Source of the DNA: Lampris incognitus
Lineage: Eukaryota; Chordata; Actinopteri; Lampriformes; Lampridae
Length of the DNA: 64,000 nt
Direction of reading: 5' to 3'
Assembly: GCF_029633865.1 (NCBI RefSeq)
Contig: NC_079219.1
Span: 17,427,310-17,491,309 of the forward strand
Shown here piece by piece: positions 10,021-21,002 of this stretch (positions are counted from its first letter, which is position 1; each line of letters begins with the position of its first letter). The notes under the pieces are model-generated. The model was given only the letters and a program-made list of their open reading frames with translations, made no database searches and was not told the origin of the DNA. The translations under genes and the position numbers were made by a program.

Positions 10021-12361
10021 TTTAGACTGATAGGTCCAGTAGTTTGCGAGATTGGCCACGGAGAGAGACACACACATATGCACGCACGTAACCGAACGCA
10101 TAATCCCCTCCAGGCTACCACCCGGTGGAGATAATAAGGACCAGCCAGTTTGGCCACGACACTGTCTAATTTTGCTCTGTTAACCATAAATAACTGACCA
10201 TCTCGCTAACATTAGATAATGCCAGAGGATCCCTCCAGTTATTTGTGACGGTGCGCTACCTTGCAAATTGCGGCACTGTGAAAAACTGGAGGGACTCACT
10301 TACTTCCAAACAATTAACTGGTAGGTACTGCAAATGTAAGTCTTAAGTCCATAGCAGACTGACTGCTAAAGATATTAATTATTGGAGCATATTTTAAATA
10401 CTAGAAACCTGACCATGGTTTACACATGCAAGTACATGGTAAGCCACGTGCTTTTACTCCAGGAAAAATGGCGTCTCTGTTTAATTGGGAAAATCCATGA
10501 AATTTTTGAATGCGCATGCGTAAACGGCATGTGGTTTCATAACTCCGGGAGTTGAATCTCCAACGCTTTTCAATGACACCATCTCTCTTACGTAACTGGT
10601 TCCTTTCGTGATAAACCATATTCTCACAGTGTCAAGCCAACTCTGTATTTAACCCTTTGCTTAACTCTGGCAAATCAACTCTGAGAATGCTGTGTTGCTG
10701 TGTATTCATCTCAGATTAAATCTGTGGTTGAACTAGAACTGTTAAAACAGTGGCAAACAGGATAGCCATGTAGGAGTCTTAAGAGAGTAGGAGGACGTTG
10801 ACTCTGGGTAAGTACGAAATTTATAAGCCAGAAAATGAATTAACTATTTAAAACAATCGATCAGAGTTGTTGACAGGGTTGTCTATTTTGTCTCAAACAT
10901 AGATATGTGCAACTATGCCAGTTTCTTTACTGTTACTCAACACAAGTGCAGAGCACGTGGTAATTTATTCACAAGACTTGTATTATGGATGTAAGGAACA
11001 TTTGCTTCTGCCGGGCATGTACAGCAGCCTTGAGAGTCAGACAAATCTTGCATGTTGATCACATCATCTATACTTGCATTTGCATCTGGCTTTTCCGCAC
11101 TGAAATTGATTTCCAAACATTGGGCCTGGTCAAAAACGGCTGGTCCAAACACAGTTTTGGAAGGTTGATGGAAGGGGCCTTGTTGTGTGAGACATGACAC
11201 ACTAGAATAAGTGAGAAGCAAGAGCTACAAGTGAGTCACAACTGTTGTGTCTTCACCGGGTCAACAAAGTGCACAAGTCTTACAATGCGGCATGATATAC
11301 ATGACAACCTGGACATGATGTACTGTGTTGTGCGTTGTTGAATGATAGGGCTTCCTTGACACAACTTTTTCCATCTGCCGTTTCCCATCATGCATGCGTA
11401 GCCTCCTTGGATCAGCTTGCAAAGCATTGATCTGATGCAAAGTGTTTGGTCCCGCTTTCTTTAAATCCCTCTCGGTAAGATGCAAGTCAGATATACATTC
11501 AAGTATGATCAATTTCATCAACAAGAACAAGCCCGGATAGGGTAGGAGGCTTATAGGGTAAAAGATCCTATAAATGAATCGGGATTCGTGGTTTTCCCCC
11601 ACGAATCATGGACGGGGCCTTGACAGTGGTGGCGGTGGAGTGGTGGAGGGGCAAGTGGCACTGACTGTAATGACAGCAAAGACATGTGTCAGTTAAGATA
11701 TTCAAATTCAATGGTGATGGTAATGCGATGGGAGAGTATCAGCTCCACATTGTCCTGAGAAGAAATGTCATTATGCATTCAAGGTACATGCAGTCATTTT
11801 CACTAGGTACCAGTTGAGGAGCTGTTCCGTTGACCTTGTCAACTTATTTTCCATGTGACATTCCAGTAAAGTGCCGTGATTATTAACTCCCCACCAAAAG
11901 CTTATGACAAATATTTGCTTTAAAGATAGATAAACTCTCAATCATTTATTTGGCGGTGGGCCATTATGAGAGGGACTTTGGAAACGAGTCGTTTATTTGA
12001 CTCAGTTTTCAAATTTCCGTCACTAGTACTTCTTTTTTGCTGTTGATCTTGCGGAAACTGCTGTAAGTCCAGCAGATTCCTTCTAAAAGACTTTAGGCAT
12101 CGAGTTGAAATCATTCTAGGGTGTTAAGTTGGGCCAAGGTATATTGTTTGTACCCAGTGTCACTAGTTAAAATCTGCTCACAAGTTGCATCTACTAATGT
12201 AGTCTCTTTCTTTGAACTTGCGTCTTGCGCGCCTTCTTCCATATCACCATATGCGTCTTTTTCCACAACACCCTTGCAACATTGCCAATCCTTGAAGGGT
12301 CGTTTTTAAGGAAAAATTTGCCCACATTGACAAAGTCATCCAGACTCCCTAGACTACCTCT
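10021..12361. other. Intronic sequence, mostly unrecognised
   Basis: It contains a roughly 70-bp imperfect palindrome at 10228-10296 (GATCCCTCCAGTTATTTGTG mirrored by CACTGTGAAAAACTGGAGGGA). Motifs resembling the AT-rich repeat of 2823-3300 occur near 10620-10760. Minus-strand ORFs at 10937-11221 and 11261-11602 have no domain I recognise. Confidence 0.45.
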
Positions 12362-13393
12362 CATTTACGCCTGGCATTAAAATGCGATCTGTATCCGGAT
12401 AATAACCGATCCGATCTTGCCTTTGCATTTACACCTGGTATTTTTATTGCATTCTTGTTATCCTCATTTAGACTGGATCTCTGTCCTCCAGAGGAAAACT
12501 TGCACACGAGTAATTTGAGGTGTCAGAAAATCAGCTGTAGGCTAGATGTCAACGTGGCATGTGTTAAGACTGCCAGAGATGCTATTGCTGCACTCGTTTC
12601 CTGATGGCTCCTGGGACGTGAATCCTCCATTTCTACCAGTCACTGTATAGCCTACTTTCTTGAAATGTTCATCAGTTTCATCATCCAACTTCTGAGGCGA
12701 GGAGTGCTTGGTGGTGTTTGTGGTCAGAGGTTAGAGTGGGAATGATGACGTTACATAGGTACGGATGCCAGCACGTTGTACAGATTGCGTTTACACCTAC
12801 CTAAGATCTGAAAACAATGCGAGCCAGACTCCCTTCAGATGTGGTCATCCAGATCCAATCACATTCCAGTCACGACGCATTTACACCTTGCACTAACATT
12901 CGTTTTTCAGGGCATAGCAGTCTATTCCCTTGCCTACCAACATGGGGATTGCTGGCTCAAATCTCCGTGTTACCTCCGGCTTGGTCGGGCGTCCCTACAG
13001 ACACAGTGGGCCGTGTCTGTGGGTGAGAAGCTGGATGTCGGTATGTGTCCTGGTCACTGCACTAGCGCCTCCTCTGGTCGGTTGGGGCACCCGTTTGGGA
13101 ACTGGGGTGAATAGCGTGATCCTCCCACGTGCTACGTCCCCCTGGCGAAACGCCTCACTGTCAGGTGAAAAGGATCGGTTGGCAACTCCACATGTATCGG
13201 AGGAGGCATGTGGTAGTCTGCAGCCCTCCCTGGATCAGCAGAGGGGGTGGAGCAGCAGCTGGGATGGCTCGGAAGAGTGGGGTAATTGGCCGAGTACAAT
13301 TGGGGAGAAAAAGAGGGAATAAAGCCACCAAAAAAGCGTTTTTCCTTATCCAAATAACGTGTCCAGATACAGATTTAACACCAGGTGCAAATG
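12362..13393. mobile_element. DNA transposon remnant with TTTACACCTGG-type inverted ends, carrying a SINE-B
   Basis: CATTTACGCCTGGCATTAAA and TCTGTATCCGGATAA at the left are mirrored at the right by TTATCCAAATAACG, CAGATACAGATTTAACACC and AGGTGCAAATG. The CATTTACACCTGG motif also recurs internally (12427, 12878). The SINE at 12909-13336 lies inside. No coding sequence survives. Confidence 0.65.
12909..13336 (+). mobile_element. SINE-B copy with 8-bp target duplication
   Basis: CGTTTTTC at 12901-12908 and 13337-13344 flank a SINE-B from a GGCATAGCAGTCTATTCC head to a TAATTGGCCGAGTACAATTG tail plus A-rich end. Confidence 0.9.
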
Positions 13394-14852
13394 CCGACTG
13401 TTGAAGTAATTGATGTCCATGGTGGCAGATGTACAACTTTCTAACTGGGTCTGCAGGTCAAAAAGGCATTGTGTATTTTGTCTGTTTCACGAAGAGACAA
13501 ACAGCGTAATGATCTGCAGCAATGGAGGGCCGTTTGAAAAGTGCTTTTAGCTCATCGGTTGCGGAAAATCAGTGTTACTATCAGGGTCGTCAATTCACCA
13601 GAAGCCAAGGTATGGCAAAGTCAGATGACGTCACATCTGACATCACGTGACATCAAATCAAGTCCCTCAAATTCTCATTCCATCTCAACCATGGGGCTCT
13701 ATGCCGGTAGTTAGCTACAACCATTTATTTCATTTATACAGTCGCGTCACCCTAATACAGTCAGAGCCTTGACTGATTCACCTAGACATTCCTCATCGCC
13801 CGCAACGGAATCTGTATCCCCGCAACAGGTGGAACGCCTTGACCCCGCTACAGATTATGGTATGGCAAGGATGGGATTTTAAGAAGCTCTCCCTTTGAGA
13901 GTTTTCATTTAATTTCAAAGTCATCCATTGTGCATGCTAGTTATTAGCTAGCTACACAGTACACACGCTCTTCTTCCTCTGTTTCTGGCGCCCGTGTCAG
14001 TTAGCAACACACGTGCAGAGAGAGAGACAGCTCCTCTCACTATTGAGTCAGTGACGACCGAAAGACAGGAATTGAGCCGAGTGAGGTGCCGATTCACACG
14101 ATTTTATTCTACTTCGTGCAATTAATGATTTTGCTATAGTAACGGGATCATTTAAAACACTGAGAAATGTGTAATTAAAATATGTAATTTCACACTGACC
14201 AGGCAGCCAAGGCCTTGGCATACCCAACTGACGCCCCTGGTTACTATTTAACCTTATCTGAATACCTGACTCTTTTCAACAAAGACAGCCATCTGAAACT
14301 GTGGGATGCAGTTTTCAGGATGTATAGTATTCTCCCTGCTCCAGGGCAGCGTCCATGTATTCCCCTGTCTCAAAAATAGTTGCAAACATGAATCTTGTGA
14401 AATTCTACGCAGTGTCTCGTGGTAACACACTTTTTCATCTCCACCGCTGGTTAGAGTAAACTTCTCTCCGCTTCTCTCTCTCTTACACCGTCACCATTCC
14501 CTTGGTGTTTCCCATGTTATCTCTCTTTTTTTTCCTCTCTCATTCATTCCTTGCTCTCAATTACCACTACCCCCCCCCTGCCCCCAACACATACACACCC
14601 CGACTCTTACTCTGAGCTCTTTCTTTTTGGACTTACCCTCATGTTGAAAGGTTTTTTGTTGTAGCCTGAAAAGCCCCTTTCTCTTTGTGTGTGTGTGTGT
14701 GGGGGGGGTACCCTCCTCCTCCTCCATGGATCAGACCCTTCAGGTAGAGGAGTACAGTTCACTTCTGGACAGAACAGAAACCCCACGCTCGCTGTCCACT
14801 CTCCCACTGATGAAGTGGTGAAACCATTGAAACATGAATCATCCGTTTTGAT
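13394..14852. other. Intronic sequence without recognised feature
   Basis: Pyrimidine-rich patches near 14460-14600 and a short TG/poly-G run at 14686-14708. Nothing else supported. Confidence 0.5.
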
Positions 14853-15281
14853 TTTTTTTTTTGTGGCTTTTTCCCCCTCTTTTTATCCTCAGTTGTACTT
14901 GGCCAATTACCCTATTTTCCGAGCCATCCCAGTCGCTGCTCCACCCCCTCTGTCGATCCGGGGAGGGCTGCAGACAACCATATGCCTCCTCCGATACATG
15001 TGGAGTCGCCAGCTGCTTCTTTTCGCCTGACAGTGAGGAGTTTCACCAAGGGGGCGTAGCACATGGGAGGATCACACGATCCCCCCCAATCGACCAGACC
15101 GACCAGAGGAGGTACTAGTGCAGCGACCAGGACACATACCCACATCCGGCTCCCCACCCACAGACACGGCCAGTTGTGTCTGTAGGGATGCCCGGCCAAG
15201 CTGGAGGTAACGCGGGGATTCAAACCAGCGATCTCCATGTTGATAGGCAACGGAACAGACCGCTACGCTACTCGGATGCTC
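14853..15281 (-). mobile_element. SINE-B copy, reversed, with 13-bp target duplication
   Basis: CATCCGTTTTGAT (14840-14852) and CATCTGTTTTGAT (15282-15294) flank a complete minus-strand SINE-B. Confidence 0.92.
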
Positions 15282-15715
15282 CATCTGTTTTGATGTTATT
15301 CCAGAATCCATGGGGGGGGGGGGGGGTCAATAAGAGGTGCTGATTGTGTTTGTGAAACGCTGGTGTTTAAAAGTGGGACTTAGGTAATTTTCAATGGAGT
15401 ACGGTGAAACTTCATCTTTGTATTTCACTTCATCCTTTTATTCCTGTCATACCCAGCGTGTAAGCTGTCTGGAGCATATGCCCACCTGATGTTGTCCTGT
15501 GTCAAGCAACGACTCCCAGCTATATTCATATGCTCCTGCTTATTGTGTTCTTTCACTTACAGAAACAAAAGAGCACATGATGTTAATAAATGTGTTGTCA
15601 GAGTCCCAGTTTTGGGAAAAAAATGCTTAGAAAGTTTTCAGAAACATTTTTTCTAAATCCACAACACTCATGTTGGGCTCTTCCCCCCATTGGGTATAAA
15701 TTAGAAACTTTACAC

Positions 15716-15921
15716 CAGGGGTGCCCAAGTCCAGGCCTCGAGGGCTGCCGTGTTTGCAGGTATTTGTTGCAACCATGCACTATACCACCTGATTTAACCA
15801 ATTAGCTCACCTCTTGGACCAAGGAGGGAGAGGAATTAGTTAAATCAGGTGGTATAGTGCATGGTTGCAACAAATACCTGCAGACACTGTGGCCCTCGAG
15901 GCCTGGAGTTGGGCACCCCTG
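15716..15921. mobile_element. 206-bp hAT-type foldback MITE
   Basis: It begins CAGGGGTGCCCAAGTCCAGG and ends with the inverse (GGAGTTGGGCACCCCTG). The arms are complementary almost to the centre. It is flanked by the exact 8-bp duplication CTTTACAC (15708-15715, 15922-15929), the hAT signature. Confidence 0.93.
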
Positions 15922-16619
15922 CTTTACACCATGCAGTCAGTGAGAAGATGGTATCACAGGACTTTCCTCATTTTTAATGATGAGATATGTCTCATCAGGT
16001 CTCCTCGAGGAAACTGTTTAATTACTTTTTCTAACATTGTATTTCTCTGTAAGCTTAGCTGAGTTTAAAAGTGTGCGTTTCGCAGCAGGCTTGTGCGTGT
16101 TGAAATCTTTTACTCATCCTTTCCCAGCTGTTTATTCCTGTGTCCTATTTGTGTTACACTCAGGTGATGCGGGAAAGTTAATGTGTAACAGGAAGTGAAT
16201 GTGTGTATTTCTTGTGTGTTTCTGTCTTGTTTGTGCATGCATTTCTTATGTGCAGAAAGCGCAGCTGACACAGGGAAGTTCATGTGTGCATGAGAAAGTG
16301 TGTGTGTGCATCACTAGTCTGAGTACCTCTGTCTACAAAGTCGTACCGAACTCTCAGTTCACCTAATATACATGGTTTTATGGACTGAGGGAGGGAAGCA
16401 AAGCCAAGTCCACACAAAAGGGCTGGACTCACAGCCAGGACACCCTCGCTAGCAGGCAGTACTGCCAACCACCAAGCCACCAAACTCTCAGAGTGTTGGG
16501 CCGCTCTTATTTTGAAAGCTGAATAGGTGGGTTGTGCCCCAACCCCAGCATGCTAACCACACTCATCATACAACAACACTACGAACTGTTTGCATATACA
16601 ATTTGACCTCGGTCAGTCT

Positions 16620-16620
<1 letters not shown>

Positions 16621-16712
<92 letters not shown>
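16621..16712. repeat. (GT)n microsatellite
   Basis: About 46 uninterrupted GT units. Confidence 0.98.
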
Positions 16713-16717
<5 letters not shown>

Positions 16718-17306
16718 TATCCACATGTACCTTTACCTTTGCTTTCATAATTGCCTCTGGACAAGGAGATAAGCGTGGAAGAGATTTATATGTGTAGTAA
16801 GTGATTAGCAGGGTTGACTCACACCATAGTGGAGTAGTTGGCGGTCAGATAAAGGAGACCATGAAGCGCACAAGAAAAAAAAACAAAAAAAGGTGTATGC
16901 ACGGCACAGAGGAGGACAACACCCACAAATATCTGTTTTTCTCCCTGTCTTTCACACATGTGAACACACATTCGCACATATACTAGCATCAATGAATGAA
17001 CACACACACACACACTGTCAGACTGTTAGACTTTCATGTTTACAGTAAGTGCACACATTTTTTGTCAGTCTCTCACAATACACCACAAGTATCTTCTCTC
17101 ACGCAGAGAGAAAAACATGCAAACACACACCCACACACCACTCTTACATCTGTAAACAAGATAGACAACAACTGTGCACACTCTTCCTCTCTCAAGCACA
17201 CACACACACACAGATAGGAGTAAGTGTATAAATAAAGCTTTCAGCGTGCTGATTGCAGTTCTGCTGAGCGTTCGCTCTTTTGCCCAGAAAAGTGTGAAAA
17301 CAGACA

Positions 17307-17912
17307 GAGTACTGACTAGAGACACATAGAGTACTGACTAGAGATACATGGAGTACTGACTAGAGACACATAGAGTACTGACTAGAGACACATAAAGTAC
17401 TGACTAGAGACACATAGAGTACTGACTAGAGACACATAGAGTACTGACTAGAGCCACATAAAGTACAGACTAGAGACACATAAAGTACTGACTAGAGATA
17501 CATAGAGTACTGACTAGAGATTCATAGAGTACTGACTAGAGACATAGAGTACTGACTAGAGATACATAGAGTACTGACTACAGACACATAGAGTACTGAC
17601 TAGAGACACATAGAGTACTGACTAGAGACACATAGAGTACTGACTAGAGATACATAGAGTACTGACTAGAGACACATAGAGTACTGACTAGAGACACATA
17701 GAGTACTGACTAGAGATACATAGAGTACTGACTAGAGACACATAGAGTACTGACTAGAGACAGAGTACTGACTAGAGACACATAAAGTACTGACTAGAGA
17801 CACATAGAGACTGACTAGAGACACATAGAGTACTGACTAGAGACATAAAGTACAGACTAGAGACACATAAAGTACTGACTAGAGATACATAGAGTACTGA
17901 CTAGAGACACAT
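17307..17912. repeat. 22-bp minisatellite, about 27 units
   Basis: The unit GAGTACTGACTAGAGACACA plus TA is repeated head to tail with point variants (GATACATA, AAGTAC, ACAGAC) and a few shortened units (17540, 17759, 17808, 17845). It lies about 870 bp upstream of the sntb1 exon at 18779. Confidence 0.97.
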
Positions 17913-18778
17913 TGTGAAGAGAGGACACATGGCGGTGACTCAAGTGTGGGAAAGTGACGTGCAAATGGACGGAGTAGACGCATTGCCTTTCCCTTCGGGA
18001 GGGAAAAGAAGTGGGCAGAAGAGGATGCGGGGTCTTTCATTATCATATCTAGTATGATTAGATCAGAGGGATGGAAGTGACGGGGAATGGTGAAGGACAT
18101 CCTTATTTCAGGGAAACGGTCACAGTGTGAAAGGAAGAGGCCGGCACTGAAGCATGACGAGTCGTTGATGTGTGATTTGGGGGGGGGGCAAAACAAAGCA
18201 GAGACAGAGAAAGAGATTTGATAGCATATCATTTGTGTACTAAGCAAAAAGAAAGTGTTGTCTCGCCATTGATGCCATTCATGTGTCGATGCTGTGAGTG
18301 ACAGCCGAAACGGGGGAGAACTTGGCCCCATAAAGAGGACAGTGCTCTTTATGGGAGAGAGATTTGCAGGACGTGGACGAGACGCGGCTTTGTAAACGGC
18401 TTTAGCATGCAGAAAAGGACAAGCGACCACATTCAGAAGGCCGTGTTGTGTGGTGACTTGCGAGACTGTCATTCAACCCACGGACGTGTCCTGAAGCCCC
18501 CATGTTGGCACTCTTCCCAAACTGCATCAGAGCAAGACATTTACTGCTACGAATACTTACAACCGACTCCAGGGGTGCTGCTCCTCATTCATAGCGTCCT
18601 ATGACTCATTTATTAATCCCCATTTACAGCCACTCATATTAAAGCGTGACCGAAGTTACCCTGCTCGTAAGCGGGTTGTCGGGGGGGGGGCAAAAGTGTT
18701 AAAATCAACAAATCAGATTAAAAAGGATCAAAATACTGCTTCTGCTGAATTTTCATTCACGTTGCCTCTCTCTCCCAG

Positions 18779-19008
18779 GTTGTCTTTATCAGGGCCAGGA
18801 GTGCCGGCTGGTGGTCCACTACGAACAGGGCTTCTCCGTGTTAACGGAGCCCAGCCGAGGAGATGGAGAGAACGGGGAGGAGAGAGGAGTTCAGACTCCC
18901 GTGAAGCCCAGGGTGCTCCTCTCCTATCCCTTTGAGAAGCTCAAGATGTCCTCCGATGACGGAGTTCGCATGCTCTTCCTCGACTTTGGAGGGAAGGAGG
19001 GCGAGATT
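18779..19008 (+). CDS. sntb1: Syntrophin (beta-1-like), penultimate coding exon: end of PH2 and start of SU domain
   Basis: The exon follows a pyrimidine-rich acceptor ending CAG at 18776-18778 and ends before GTGAGT at 19009. Its 230 bases are two completing a codon plus 76 codons. The frame reads CLYQGQECRLVVHYEQGFSV, then an acidic/Gly-rich insertion (EPSRGDGENGEERGVQT), then FEKLKMSSDDGVRMLFLDFG and GKEGEI. The KLKMSSDDG and LDFGGKEGEI stretches are hallmarks of the syntrophin-unique C-terminal region that contacts dystrophin/dystrobrevin. The acidic insertion looks longer than I recall for mammalian beta-1 and would sit in a PH2 loop. The exon is immediately preceded by poly-G and downstream of a large minisatellite. 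It joins in frame to the exons at 1-152 and 24871. Confidence 0.92.
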
Positions 19009-19079
19009 GTGAGTGCAGTTTTATCTTTTCCTTCTATTCAAGTGTATTAGTGGAATGGAGTATAAAATTCAACAGTATG

Positions 19080-19514
19080 GGCAGCCAGGTGGTGTAGCGG
19101 TCTATTCCATTGCCTACCAGCATGGGGATCTCCAGTTCGACTCCCCATGTTACCTCCGGCTTGGTCAGGCGTCCCTACAGATACAATTGACCGTGGCTGC
19201 GGGTGGGAAGCCGCATGTGTCCTGGTCACTGCACTAGCGCCTCCTCTGGTCGGTCAGGGCACCTGTTCAGGGGGGAGGGGGAACTGGGGGAGATGGCATG
19301 ATCCTTCCCCGTTTGGGGGGGGGGACTGGGGGGGATGGCGTGATCCTCTCACGCATTATGTCCCCCTGGTGAAACTCCTCACTGTCAGGTGAAGAGTAGC
19401 ATGTGGTAGTCTGCAGCCCTCCCCGGACTGGCAGAGGGGGTGGAGCAGCGACCGGGATGGCTCGGAAGAGTGGGGTAATTGGCCAAGTACAATTGGGGAG
19501 AGGAAAAAAAAAAC
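19080..19514 (+). mobile_element. SINE-B copy with 11-bp target duplication, in sntb1 intron 2
   Basis: TCAACAGTATG at 19069-19079 and 19515-19525. The internal GGGGAACTGGGGGAGATGGC segment is tandemly duplicated (about 19270-19345). Confidence 0.93.
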
Positions 19515-19525
19515 TCAACAGTATG

Positions 19526-20275
19526 TCTTTTGAAGGAGTGCATCGTAGTCGACAAATTAAAAAAAAAGATGCATTATTACAGGAATGCGGTATTGTTCAG
19601 TGAAATTAAAGTTGTAATTGAGACTATAATAATTTCCTCTTTGCCACACCGATGATCGTCAGGTGTGGTATTGAAAAGGTAGTGGAGACATTATGCGGCA
19701 AGTCAGCATAATAAGCGGAGGAGGAAGGTTACAGCTCGATTGTTGTGCGGAGCATCTCCAAAATGTTGTCCCAAATACAGTAGACAAGCTGTTCAACACG
19801 TACACAAGAAGACACTGTGGTTATTGACGTCTCTTTAGCCAGTCCATGCAAAAGTCCCCATGCAAAAGTGGAAAATTAAATGTATTTTGGTATTGACGGA
19901 GCACTCCTTCTCACCTGTAGCACTGATATAAAGTCTTACAGGAAATCGAATGGGAATTGAATCCATTTCTGATAGGAGCAGTGTTTGCTTTATACTTCAT
20001 TAGCCAGTTTGAGGGTTTGTTTGTTTTGGGGGGGGGTTTTGGAGCAAACAAGAAGCATCAGCTTCAATCTCAAATCCCTCAGTCAGCTACTGTAAGAGTT
20101 TAGCCACAGTTTGGACTACACAAGGGCACATACTGTGGAAACTGTTGGCTAATGTTTCACCGACATTGCTCAAAGTTTACTCAAGGCACCAAAGTACAAA
20201 CATGACTTGCTGCAAGTAGCCAATGTGCAAATTTTTTCCCAGGGTTTAATTTTGTATTCACTCTGATATATATAG
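19526..20275. other. Intronic sequence without recognised feature
   Basis: No coding or repeat signal that I recognise. Confidence 0.5.
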
Positions 20276-20474
20276 CTAAAACTTTGTTAAAAGAAACACT
20301 CAACGGTAGGGATAGTGCTCAACAAATAAGGAGCAAAATAATCCTGCACGTGATGTGCATGGTGATGCAGTAGATGGTATGTCCTTCCTCGAGTGGATTC
20401 ATTGACAGCTGATGATTGCTTATAGCATGAAACAGGCTTGTACTGTCTCATAGAGAATTTACTTGACTAACTGG
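20276..20474 (+). mobile_element. Penelope-like terminal copy with inverted leader
   Basis: The left part (20280-20343) is the reverse complement of the tail seen at 22932-22993 (ACTTTGTTAAAAGAAACACT, CAACGGTAGGGATAGTGCTC). It is followed in direct orientation by CACGTGATGTGCATGGTGAT and the hammerhead-bearing segment ending ACTTGACTAACTGGATTA. It runs into a TA microsatellite. Confidence 0.6.
20404..20447 (+). ncRNA. Hammerhead ribozyme motif (type I, minimal helix III)
   Basis: Core order matches the hammerhead consensus. Helix I strand GACAG (20404-20408), CTGATGA (20409-20415), helix II TGCT-TAT-AGCA (20417-20427), GAAA (20429-20432), a 2-bp helix III (A-C with G-T around AGGCTT), cleavage triplet GTA (20440-20442), then CTGTC (20443-20447) pairing perfectly with GACAG. 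Hammerheads with very short helix III are known in Penelope-like elements. Inferred from sequence only. Confidence 0.75.
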
Positions 20475-20524
<50 letters not shown>

Positions 20525-20543
20525 TATACATATATATATATAC

Positions 20544-20575
<32 letters not shown>
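20475..20575. repeat. (TA)n microsatellite with TACA interruptions
   Basis: About 100 bp of TA repeats between the Penelope-like terminus and a SINE-C head. Confidence 0.97.
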
Positions 20576-20930
20576 CAGTAGTTAGTGCGGTCGCCTCACA
20601 GCAAGAAGGTCCTGGGTTCGAGCCCCGGGGTAGTCCACCCTTGGGGGTCATCCCGGGTCGTCCTCTGTGTGGAGTTTGCATGCTCTCCCCGTGTCTGCGT
20701 GGGTTTCCTCTGGGAGCTCCGGTTTCCTCCCGCAGTCCAAAGACATGTAGGTCAGTTGAATTTGCCGTACTAAATTATCCCTAGGTATGAATGTGTGGGT
20801 GTGTATGTCGACACTGTGTGATGGCCTGGCGGCCTGTCCAGGGTGTCTCCCTGCCTGCTGCCCAATGATTGCTGGGATAGGCTCCAGCATCCCCGTGACC
20901 CTGAGAGCAGGATAACATTAATTAAACATT
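20576..20930 (+). mobile_element. SINE-C copy, tRNA-derived
   Basis: Head GTCGCCTCACAGCAAGAAGG with B box GGGTTCGAGCCC, body with TTTGCATGCTCTCCCCGTGT, 3' end GCTGGGATAGGCTCCAGCAT and GACCCTGAGAGCAGGATAA. The head is shared with SINE-A but the 3' half differs. Confidence 0.85.
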
Positions 20931-21002
20931 AATTATTCAACCACCTGGAAAATCCTCTCAAAGAACAAAGCATATTCAACCAGCAGTAAAATGTACAATC
21001 TA

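Noticed and set aside
16534-16797. Cys-Val repeat ORF and its His-Thr counterparts
   Set aside because: Translation of the GT microsatellite.
17879-18472. 197-codon minus-strand ORF beside the minisatellite
   Set aside because: No domain, no splice context, starts within sntb1 intronic sequence and ends in the repeat array. It looks like a chance open frame.
20596-20650. tRNA gene
   Set aside because: A- and B-box matches belong to the SINE-C head; the anticodon arm and acceptor stem do not close.
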